Below, piece after piece: positions 1 through 12,100 of a stretch of 64,000 bases of DNA. This DNA is from Xiphydria camelus (taxonomy: Eukaryota > Arthropoda > Insecta > Hymenoptera > Xiphydriidae). Position numbers and translations under genes: made by a program. The stretch is taken from NCBI GenBank assembly GCA_963678675.1, contig OY783201.1, positions 1,188,001 through 1,252,000 of the forward strand, in the 5' to 3' direction. How positions within the stretch are numbered: position 1 is the first letter of the stretch; every line of letters begins with the position of its first letter. The notes under the pieces are model-generated. The model had not been told where the DNA came from. It saw only the letters and a program-made list of their open reading frames with translations, and ran no database searches.

Positions 1-3000
1 CACGTTCCCGGCGTCGACGCGTGCACTTTCCCTGTCTTGCCCTCTTGACGTCGGCGCGCGCGTCACGTCGACCCGTCCTACCTGGTGGATTTCTTACCGG
101 GTCGCCGGTACATTTTGTAACCGGCTGTAGCGCGGGTAGCACGGCGCCGTCCGACGACTGTGAGGTAAGAGTCTTCGGGGCCGTACAGAATCGCTCGTCG
201 GAATATCAATGGCTGCACGCGATCCCACCGGCGACCGATGCCGAAATATCTCCCCGAGTGACATTTATACCGCGTGCGTTTGGTCGAGAAAGACAATCGC
301 AGTGCGAACGAGAGAAATCAATTACTCGGACCCGTGCATCGCTCCCGCGATCGGAAGAAAAATGCAGCGGGCTGAATAAAGTCGTATAGCGCGCGAACCG
401 CGGCGCTAATTATCGACGATAAACCGCGGTAATGAGAAATCGATAGGTGTGCTCTCGCGTCACTGGGGTCGAAATAACGTTCGTTTACGAGCGGAACGAA
501 GGAACCCATTAGATTTTTACGCGCATACCACCGACGCGTTTCTCGATCCGGTTCTTCTCTGCCTGGCGGCGAATCGAAATTACGTATGGGGGAAATTTAG
601 ACGCATCGTTCGTTGAGTGCGATCGATTATAACGCGTACAACGACGTATGTTATCGTCCCGTGGGTCGAGAAAGGTGGATAGGGAAAAAGAAATAGTTGA
701 ATCTACTGAAAATTACTTGCGGGATCGTAAGTAAGTATTTAATTATATCAATGAAATTTTTTAATACATCAATCTGATATCTCTTCCTTACAATCGTACA
801 GAATAGTATGCGATTTTTAGCAAGACATATCTGATTAATACGAAGAAAGATTAAATTGATGTAAAGAAATAATTACAGAAATAAATAAAGAAACAGCAAA
901 CGCGCGCTTTCGCGATATCGAACGAATGGCCTGCACGTACGTATGCCAATCGCGCAGGGGGATCCGCTCCTTCTTCCTTTCCTCCTCCTCCTCCTCTTCG
1001 TTTTTCCTCGCCACGCCAGGAAAGTCGCTCCTTTCCCGCGCGATCTCTACTCCGTCGCATTCTGAGGTCCGAAGAGCGCGCGCGCGCATGTAAAAATGCC
1101 CGGCTTGGCAATAGAGCGCAGTGGGTAGAAGAGGAGTCTTCGTTGACGCGTTTCAGGGTCTGCATTCCAATTAGATTTCAATGAAAGGAACGCCTCGGTC
1201 GCTCGCGTGCTGCCCACGACGCCCATTCACGAATCAAATAGTTTGAATTATTGATGATTCGAACGTGCGCGACGGTGTGGGTACAATTGACGTCCCGCCG
1301 GGGCTAAAGACCTTGCGCGAGGGAGATTTCCCGAAATTCCTCGGTGGTCGGAACCGCGTTTTGGAAATCCTTGGAGGGGGAAGGTGCAGCGTCGAGCGAA
1401 CGACGACGCGGACTCGCGTGTGGGCGCAGGAATTTGTGGAAAAACAAAAGTATTTTTTACGACACGGTCGTTGGAAGGTTTTTACTCGAGGTGAGCGATT
1501 AACGAGAGTTAGAGTGCATCCGGGCAGATACGAGAAATGAAAGTAACACGAATCTCGGGTAACCCGGTGGTTGCGCAATGAGGTTATTACGAGTTAAATC
1601 ATTCTCGGAGGACCTCTGAAGGCAGCTGTCTATTTTTCTGCCCCTCGCCATTCATCTCTCTCTCTCTAATAAGCAAAATTATCTATATCTATCTCTCTCT
1701 ATCGTATACCGGTTGTCACGGGAAACCGATTCCGAGGAGCGAAACGACGAGAGAGAGAGAGAGAGAGGAACACCTACGTAGAATCTGTATACACTGCAGA
1801 TACCTATATGTATCCCAGCATCCTTCTTCCTCCTTGCTCCATTACTTTCACTCGGCCATTGTGTACAGCGCCGTTGACTAACGTGGAAAGCTCGACTCCC
1901 GGTGGTTTCGAGTATGTACCAAGCTCGTTCCTCGTCTCGCGCGAGACAAAGAGAACCCTTCGCGTTGCCAAATTTACCTCTCAAACCGGTCGTCGCACCC
2001 TTCTTCCTCGACGACTTCGTGACTATATGGTTTGGCTCGCCGAGGTGGTGGTGAGAGAGTGTACATAATTGGAAAACCACAACTGTAATGGTGATACGAA
2101 AGATGCCTCCAATGTTCGAGGCGTTTCATTTCTTTACATAGAGAGTCAGTATCGACATCGAACGATCTACCGCAAATTACCGCAACTCGCCGCTGCAACT
2201 CGTTGCAGTCATATCAGTACAACCAAGATCGGTGCCGCGATTCTCATTACGTCTAAGATGAACTCGGCGACTCCGTGTGGTTATCATCGTACGTTGGTCC
2301 CGATTGTTAAGAAGCGAGCTCGTCTCTCTCGCATCTTTTTGCCGCAGGGCGTGGCGCGGTACCTGCAGCGATACGCCCTGCCGTAACGATACCCGCCATC
2401 TCGGGTTAACGACGTCGAAACGTGTCACGGCGATTCATTAGCGTAATGAGAGGCGCAACGTTGTCGATTAACGATGCCGCGGCGGTTGTATCCATTATCG
2501 CGAGACAATTCCACGTCGCGTTTATCGTTCCCCGACGGCGTGCCCTCTTCCACCACTTTAGGTGCTCATCCCGAGACTCGGCAACGTCGCGTTGCAAGAG
2601 TCAGTGAGAACGAGAGTTCGAAACCGAGGTGAGCTCTCGTGCGCGAAGGAACCGATTTCGTCGGGTCGGTTTAATTCGACGATCGTTTCTTGGCATTTTT
2701 TTTTAATTTTTCAAACAAAGCGACAGAAAATTGTACCATCGAGCGTGATCGCGACGAGTTATCGCGATCAATTCGACATATGGCCTTGACATTTTGCGAA
2801 AAATCGAAATCTCTGGAATCGATCACCCGACCGCTCTATCTTGTGTATTTTTTTCGCGCTGATTACGAAAATCACAGTTATTGGGTCGATATCTCGAAGG
2901 TAATATAAGATATCGGTAATTTTACGGGCGAACGATTAATTTTTTCGAGAAAAATCATCGATATCTCGGTGTTCTTTTGAGATTCCCTCAATAAATCCAC

Positions 3001-3124
3001 GATTTTCAGAATCAGCGTGAAAACACACATCAAAACACGTTTTCGCGAAAATGTGCTAAGTACAATTAGCGAAATTTTCTGGATCAAACTACATGTTTTT
3101 CATACATACATAGTATGTACTTAC
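1..3124 (-). other. Presumed bestrophin intron 3 (left part outside window)
   Basis: This begins with the GTAAGT donor of bestrophin exon 3 at 3124. No further bestrophin exon is recognised on the minus strand. It holds a truncated MITE copy (about 679-880) and short CT/GA runs near 1655 and 1750. Open frames of 60-130 codons occur on both strands but have no recognisable content. Confidence 0.6.
679..880. repeat. MITE family A, 3'-truncated copy
   Basis: This stretch matches the complete copy at 9081-9341 over its 5' end and interior. Shared words include an AGTTGRATCTRCTGARAATTAC block, a GAGTAATT/AAGTAAGTATT block and the AGATTAAATYGATGTRAAKAAATAA block. The right-hand inverted terminus seen in the 9 kb copy is absent, so the copy appears truncated. 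Confidence 0.65.
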
Positions 3125-6100
3125 ATTTCCAGGTATGGCAGCACTGATGAAGAGAGCCAAATTGTCGGGCCACGGGAGGAGTTTGTATTGCTCCCACCAC
3201 CTCTTGACGACGAGACTAACGTAGAATCCCAGAACGAAGGACATTGGGATGGACTCGCTCGAATTTCCGAAGTAATAGCGAATCCTTTCGAATATCCTGA
3301 AACACGAAGGGGTAAATAATACACCTATCAGACGTTACAAAAAAACTGCCATCTTTCCAAGCGAACACTCATCGAACGTATCCGCGAAGCGTCCGCTGAT
3401 TCAATTAAGAGGGCGCAACGAAAGGCAACGTGTCCGTTGCCGGGTATCGAGACTTCTTTATTGCTCGCGCCCACAAGTGGAGCAAGGTTGAGGTGATACC
3501 GTCACCAAGCGGGCAAGACCGAGAACTACCGGTTTTACGTAGAGCGACACAACACTCTCGCGCGCGCGCGCGCGCGCGCTTGCAAATTTCCTGCAGTTCG
3601 ATCCTGCGGTCTAGCCGCGCGCGACCCCTCTCGTTCCACGTGAACGCGCGCGAGCGGCACGGGCTCCTGGAAATCTGGATTTAGCGGGAATAAATTTCGC
3701 GCGCGAGAGAGTGACTAAAGAACTGGTTCCGATTATTCTCGTCAAGAGCGGCCGCGATGCGTTGTCCTCGTCAATTGATTTCGAGGGGGCGGTGGTTCCA
3801 TGAATCGATTTCCGAGTAACGCTCTGATCTCCGATTCAGCGGCCAAGGAAATTGTAGAACGCATCATGGCCGGTGCCCGAGTCTCGATCTTCCGAATGAG
3901 TGAAAATGCGCCACGCTGATCGCATTCGAACGTCGGCCGTGCCGTAATTTCTCCGCCTCTATACGTGCAAGCGCGCGCGTTTCGAGAGACCACAGAAAAT
4001 TCCTGAATGCGTTATAGCGCGAGAAATGAAAGTCTACAGTCGTCGTCGTCGTTACGGCGCGAATCGTCGACCGTCGATGGAATGGAGAATGACGGAAGGC
4101 TCGAATATTTGTATAAAATTTCCTTATATTTTCCCGGTGAGTCATCGGTGATTTAACCCGACATATCTCTACGCACTGAAATACTCTGGCTACCGAAAGT
4201 TTATTCCCGGAACGCGATTCCGAAGAAGAGACGCCCTACTCGTTCGCCTGGTTACCGAACCAGCCCTTAAAACCGGCCCCCGACGTTCTAAATTTAACCA
4301 CGCCGGGATAATAATCGGAGAACAGATTTCTTTTTCACTTTTACACCCGCGATTCGACAATGTTAAACCCGCAGCACACAATTTACGTTTTTCTTAAGGC
4401 CGCATAAATAACAGGTTATCTTCTTATGGCTTTTTTTATTCTCGTGCCTCTTCGTCGACGCCGGGGAACCCCGGCGCGTACCGCCTTGTAACGCGATTCG
4501 GTATGCGAGTACCTGTACCCGCGTATATAAGTGCGCAACAATACACATCACGCGTACAGAGACCACGAGAGCGAAAATAATTGGCCTCGGGTTCAGTCAC
4601 CCGTATACCGATCATCGAGTCATTTTTTTTCTCCGATGCTCCTCGTTCCGATCTCATTAAAAATCGAGCGGGATCGGTTCGATATTCCCGTTATCGATTG
4701 CTTTCGTGCCGCAAAACTCGCGAGTCCCGCGAGATGGCCCGTCGAGCAATTTCGCTCGGAGATTTTGAGGAAATCACGAATAAAAAAAAACAGAACGAAT
4801 CTAGTTCGAGAAACGATCTTCAAAAATGTGCCATACGAATTCAACGCAAAGTTCACGGGCAACGATATAATCGCCGACTGAAACTCATCGCGTTTTAACG
4901 ACCCCCCTCTCTTGCGCGAAGGAGAAACGGGTGTGAAATAGAAAAAAAAGGAGTGCCTTTGTATCATCGAGGACACTGCGAGTCCTCGTTTATTGTTATA
5001 AGGACACGCTCCTCCTCCTCATTATCCTGGTATTCGCCGCGCATATTATAATCAAATCGTCGAATCAAGTACGCTTCTACACTGAACTCGCATACAACGC
5101 GAGAGAATCCGGAATCGCTCCGAGAATTGTTTCTTCGTAAATTCATCGCTCATTTGGCACGGCGCGCGATTGGTTTCTTTCATTGGCAATCAAGACTCGA
5201 GGAAGCGATCGATTATCGCCACTACTTATTAGCGCGATGAGAGCGAAGAGGCTGATTGCAGGCGAGATATTACCCCTGACCACCGGTGATTGCATTATTT
5301 ACGACGCGGACTCTACGGACAACGAAGATCGACGCGGTGCATCGTGCGCCCTACGGTTTCCTTGCGTAGGTACGCATGCGAGCGCGATCGTCTACCACCG
5401 CGGGTTATTTCCGAAGGAAAATTTCGTATTTTTTTACCGTGCTACCGGAATTCGAGGACAGCGCGATAATGACGGGCGAGTCTGTCTTTGGAAAGTCGAG
5501 TTCAACCGAATTCCCGCGTTGAACTCGAGCGGACCTTGCACCGACGAAATTGCAAGCTACATACCAAATTGTCGCCTCGAAGCCAGTGTCGGGCCAAGGC
5601 CCGCGTCATGCTAATTTAACTTTGCACTTAACATTTGACAGTTATGGCAGTTGCACCCACGTGTTCTATTATATCGTCGATCGTTATGCGCTCCCCGGGC
5701 CGCGATTTTCAATGACGGGTTTTCACGCTCGTTTTGGTGCAGCTCGATCGAGTCGGCGATGACCTCGGGACCATATTGTGCTGACGGATTCGCGCGTGAA
5801 AACTGAATTCGTCTGGACATCGCTCCCAGAGTGACGCTCTATCTTGTGTCTCTTCAAGGTATAATTTCGTAAAGTTTGCACGCTCTCTCACCTTTGTTGC
5901 TGTTCGTTGAGGGCATATCGGTATGTGAGGTTGATCATGTAGTAGACGAAGAGGTAGGCCAGAAGTTCCCTCCAGATTAGTTTATACACGGAGCCCTTCC
6001 ATCTGTAAAACAAGGGCGAGAACGGGGATGACAACAAAATTCGTCGAACGCTCTAACGAGGAGAATTAATCTACGCCGGGAAAGCCTTCGATTGCTTCGA

Positions 6101-9100
6101 GTTCTACGACACGGGTGACTCGAATGACGGCCTATCGACGCGATGGCAATGGATAGACATTCCGATTACGAAGTTGCCAACGGCACTGCGGGAACGTGCG
6201 TAGATGGTTAATTGAGATCTTAAAGGCGCAGCCAATTGAGGCATGTAAATGGAAAAGGTTGAAAGTGCCATACCTTGGAAACGTAAGATTTTTTAGAAAA
6301 ATAGGTGTAAATGCCATCGCCAATAACCTAGCAATGAATCACTTACATCCATTACTAGTTTATTGGCGATGGCATTTATACTTATTTTTATAAAAAATCT
6401 TATGTTTCCAAGGTATGGCACTTTCAGCCTTTTCCATTTACATGCTTCAATTTCTTTCGATGGCTCTTTAGAATTAATTTCCATCCTTCTTCGAAACGAA
6501 TGACTGTCACGGATAAATTGAGCGCCGATGAAAGCCGATGTGTTTATGAATTTTCAGAATTTAGAATACCCGTTAAACTCCTCGAGATAAGGATTGTGTC
6601 CTGCCGTGAGTATTATTGTGCACATCCCTCGCGCGTGATAAGACACCTTCTTTTTATTTAAGGTCTTACAGCGAGTTCGTAGTTCAATTGCTAAAACTCA
6701 ACTGGTACCCCAAGGATATGAAAATATTATTGACTTCGAGGGATACGGAACAAAATAATCTCTTGAAATTCTATGAAAAGCTATTATTCTTGTACTGAAA
6801 AAAGATAATATATATATAGGATCACGAGACAGCCTCTTTGACTTAATAATAAAAAAATTACGATACGTTTCTTTCGTGCCTTGAGTTTTAAATTCAATCG
6901 AAAAGAATATTCTGTAGCATAAGATCAATAGAAAGCACTCTTACAGACTTGTAAGAAAATCATATAAGTTTGAAATGTTGTGTCTGTAATCTTAAATTGA
7001 AAAATAATATCGTAATTATCATATGGACTTTTCGTGAACTATTTTCCTTCGTGCAATGCATTGCATTGTTCTTATCATATAAATATCTTACTGTTTATCG
7101 GTTTCATTTATACAGCTTATGTTAATAAATTTCACATTAAGTAATTATTTAACGCATTATTCGGACTCATTGTAACTAATAACGTTTTTATTGGCTTTAC
7201 ATCTTTGACATTTCAAATTAACTAGAATTCATATGAAAATTTGCTCGTCATCGCCAGACGGAGTACACGTTTTCAACAAGACATAAATTTCTCTCGAGTA
7301 TTTCAACGTAATAGAAAAATTTCGATATACGATATTTCATTGGATGCTATGTAAAGAACATTGCAGCAGGTGACACAGTCTCCTCCATTGTTAAGTAATT
7401 TTCTTGCATTCAAACGACTACGTGTCATCGGACAGCGGTCCAGCGCCACAGAGAAAAATCACGCAGCATCTCTGCGTCATGATCTCGTCGAGTCTACGAG
7501 CCGACGAGACTGAGTGCGCACCGCATCGTTCCAAAGATGTACCTACGTAATGTTGATGCGCCTACACGAATGTACAACCTGACGTAAGAACCCGCCGCAG
7601 CCTACATCGGCTTTCGACACGACGTAAAATGCACAATATTCCCCGAAGAAAACCAATCGAATTTATGGCTCGCGTATGGCTTACACGATACAGCAGTCGC
7701 GGCGATTAACCAAGGCAACCGCGACGCCTAATCGGGGTTTTCGAATTCTATGCAAAGTGGGGGAAGACAGCGTCCCGTGTGTGCCGGACGTCCGGTACAT
7801 TGAAAAATCTCGGTGCGCGGTGGCTCCGTGTGCGTTACGGCGTGACGTTTGTGCACGCTGCGCGCGGGAAAAAACGACAGTCCCGTTTCGAACGCGCCGC
7901 GAGGGTCGAGCTCTCCGCGATTCGCAGAAGTCGAGACTTCGGCGGTGCCATTTTTGCATACGCGACGGACAAAGGCACGCGCGAAAACAATTTTGCCGAT
8001 GAAGCTTTCTTATATTTTCAGAGCGTCGATAATTCGTCTTTGATTTTTTTCTGATTCCGATCGTTCCTCCTCAAGTGCTCAAGACTTTTGCCTCGCGTTT
8101 TTCCACTCGCTCGCGCGCTTCGGTCACGATTGCACAAATAACATCATTATCAGGTGTTTTCTTATCCCGCGACAAGCGGCGTTCGTCGTGTTCGACGTCT
8201 CGTACGCGTCCATGCGTCACTGCACGTGTACGTACACGCGGCCGAACGCGATAAATCCATCGGTGTAGCAATAAAGCGGTCGCTTCCCGTCAAAATACGT
8301 TCGAAATTAGAAATCAATGTCTCATTCCGCCGATTTATCACCGCCGATCGGAGCCGCTCGGTCGGTAGAAAGTCTCGCGCCTCGTCGAGAACCGCCACCG
8401 CGCGTAGCGGTGGCTGTAACCCGGGAACGCGTACATGTATACTTTGGTACTCGCGCGCGTCCGGATTGAAAGATCATTGGAGGGCCCCGAGGATATACGA
8501 ATAATTAGGCGTACGTATCGCCGCGCGTGAACCGGAACTGGCGGTGACACCGATATCGTATATCTTCTCGTGCGAGCTCGAGTACGAAATTGCCGGTTTA
8601 ACCGGACGAATGTCCACACGATTTCCAGTAATGATAAGGATAAAGATCAAACGAGTCCGTCTTTCGCGTCGGTTTTTCAATTCCGCGATAACTTTCCCAA
8701 TCGGAAATTCCCGTTCGACGAAAGCGCGCTTACGTCGAATCTCGCGCGCTTCGCACTCGCAAAACCGAGGAGAGAACATATGGAAGAACTGTCGCTGAAC
8801 GTTTCTACATATACGCCACCTTCTCGGGCCCGCGGCGCAAAGCTTTTCGCGGAAAGCGTGCGAATGAGGTAGGCGCGTTGCGTAAGCAGCTTAATCTTCG
8901 GCGTGCCACGCGGAGAGAGAACATCACGAGAAGCCCCCGACCGCAAGATTGACGAGATACCAACTACGAGTGCAAAGTGCCGCCGCATTTGCGGTCGCGA
9001 CTCTGCTCCAAATTCCAGGTGCGGGTGCAGCGCGTAATCGCGGGGGAATTAGGCGCGATCGGTTACCGTCTCCGGACGCGGAGAAAAAGAATTAGTTGGA

Positions 9101-12100
9101 TCTGCTGAGAATTACTCGCGGGGTCGCGAGTAATTATTTATTTGTCCGAATTAAATCTTTTGTTTTCATAATGATCGAAATATTTCTGCCTTGCAATCGC
9201 GTACTGTTCCACCTGATTGTAAGGAAGAAATATTCAATTAATATGACAACAAAATTAAATCGATGTGAATAAATAATGACTTGCGACCCCGCAGGTAATT
9301 TTCAGTGGATCCAACTGATTTTTGTTCTCTGTGCGGGGTTCGCTTTCCATTTTTTGTCCATCTAATTTTGTTCCTTCTAATTTTCATATTTTTACCAATC
9401 CCTTTGAATGCATTCGTTCCTCAGGCACTCCTCCACGCCAAGAGCCTAAATAAATTCCCTCTCTGATCTCCCGTTTCCATTCCGTGATGCGCACGATTTT
9501 TCGTAGGTACCGAGCCACATCCGATCTCCAGACCCTTCCCTCTCTCAGGAAAAATCCGCTTCCCGACGTACACAGCCACGAATGCAATTCCGCCATTATA
9601 GTCGTGACTTGCTTTCACTTTCCGCGAGACACCGATAGGTACGACGCGTGCAGCGCGTCAGCGGTTAGCACGATCCGAGCTTCGACTCGCGAATCGATGA
9701 TGTAAAAATCCACTCGGCGGAGAACTCGCGTGGCCCCGAAAAAAGTCTCGGTCGGTAGAGATCGACGTCACCGGGTCGTCGCGCAAATCTTCCTTGTACA
9801 GACGTCACCAGAGGACGCGGGCGCCAAAAATAGATAAATATATGCAGTTCCCTCGAGCAGCACCGTTAACTTTGTCGATTCGAAGACGAACTTGACGAAC
9901 GACCGCGTCCGCGCCTCGTTTCTCAGGCATCGCCACTCGCACGATCTCAGATTCGTCACAGAGAAACCCGTATACAATGTTTATAGGTTATATGCGCGTG
10001 GAGACTACCGCGAGCAGACGAGAAAGAAGCAGCTCGTCTTCGCGTCTCGCGCCGCACGTGGCTGACACGTTCCACGGGGCTAACGCGTTACGCATTTCGT
10101 CCCGCGTCGAAACTCGGCCTCTCTCTCTCTCATCGTCGTAATATAAGCTCGCGTAGAAAAACTCCTCGAAACCGGTGAAAGTATAGCGGTACGGATCCTT
10201 CCACGAAGCGTCGATCGATCGCCAGGTGTCGATATCGTCGCGCGGCTCGGATATCGTTTCGAAAGTCGTTTAATCGATGCGCAGGATCTCGTCCGTGGAA
10301 TCGCTCGAGGGTCGAAGGACGACGGAGCGTTTACGGCGAGAAGCCACAGTCGTGAGACACTTTCGTGTCGATATCGCCTCACCGCGTCCTCTCCGACGCC
10401 GCTTCTCGCTATACTCTCGTTCGCGCCTTTGAAGAAGATCGAAATAGGAATGCGAATGGTATTGTGACACCGTTCACGGTCGCTTGAAATTTCGCCAGGG
10501 AATTCTCGGACGGTTTCGCGTTAATATTTATTTATCGAAATCCCCTATTTTTCTCGAATTCCGTGACACGTATTTCCATTCGATCGCTTCGGGACGAAGG
10601 AGCGACGACCCGACCCTGAAACCGATTGGCGAAATTTCGCGGTGGAACGAAAATCCCTCTCGTACGGTTAATCGACGAGGATTCGTTCCGGCGGCGTATC
10701 GTCGTTGCGAGGCCTCGGCCTTGCCGCGGAGAAATGCGTCCTTTAAACGCGTCAGGTGAGGCCGCACGCGGCCTCCGCGGTGCATACGACCCGCGGCCGA
10801 GTGTATACACGCGTGCGCACTTGCAGTCACGTCGAAAATGGGGGGCTTTCCTTCTCGATGCGCACGTGCAGTCGTCGCGCTGTACTCGTCCTAACGACGC
10901 GCTGTCGTCCGCGCCACGCGACCGTGAGGATCGGGGGATAATGAATTCGGGAGTCCTTCCTCGCGTGTGCTGCATCGTCGCACATGTGGAGACTCTTCGC
11001 GAGGTCCGCTCGAGAAGATTTGCCTTTTTTTTTCCTTCGATCGGCGATAAATAATAAGATCGTAAAATCGGTCGAAGAGACGTCTGCGAGCGATAACGTA
11101 TTTTTGTGTGTCAGTGGGTCATGGAAGGCGTTGTCCCGCACTTTTCATAGGCGGCGTACGCACCGCGGCGCGCTGTACGGAGCGCGACATTATCCGCGCG
11201 AGGACTGTTTGCAGGCAGTTGCGCGAGCCACGTCGACCTTCGTCGTTTTATGACTTCGCTTCGGAATGTTTAAATGATCGAAACGAGCCGATCGATCGGG
11301 ACTGCGTAGCAGCGACGCGGGGCACCGCGCGGGCGGCGTCGCCCTGCCGTGTCGGGTGAAGAGGCGTCGCGACTTTGAACCGACACGACTCGCTGATAAC
11401 TCGCCGGTTCTATGCGGGCGAAGCGATTCGCGGATGCGAACGTCAAAACTCTTTTATCAGTCCCGGTCGTCGATATGCGACTTAGACTTTTTGCATCGAG
11501 GACAATAATTGAAAAAATATTTTAGGCGACGGTTGCGCGCCGATGTAAAATTGTTCGTGCATTTTTCTACAACAATGTCGAGTCGTTTCAAAGGTGGTAC
11601 CGATTGTCCTTCAGGTAATCGAACAGCTGGAATCGAGCTATGAATTAGGAGAGGTACTTCGAGATCTAATTGCATGACAACGAAGGACGGTTCTGTGGAA
11701 GTTCTATATATATTATATGAATCGACGTTGAACCACTTTTCCGGCGATGTAAACAGTACATGATTCACTCGTGCGTTCTTGCACAGTGATTAAACGGATA
11801 ATCGAGTGGTCTACCTCGATAAAATGTCGATTCCCGCAACACCTTGAATGGCAATGCTAATTGTCGAATTCTCGATACTGTTTGCATAAGATTATCCATA
11901 GACGCCTACGTCGATTTTTTTTTCGCCCGATCGAACACGAATTCCGAGAACGAAATGATTTGCGAGTATTTACCGAACACATCGTACCTACTATTTACCC
12001 GTCTGGGCTGATCGCCTAAATTCGCGGTATCTAGCGATCGAGGAATTCTGAAAGACTTGAAAGTGTCGGAGAAATCATTGAGTTACAGAAAACCGCCGAC

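Noticed and set aside
11457..11768. 103-codon minus-strand frame ending in a Cys/Lys-rich segment
   Set aside because: Somewhat long for its AT-richer context, but it has no recognisable motif, splice support or homologous copy in the window.
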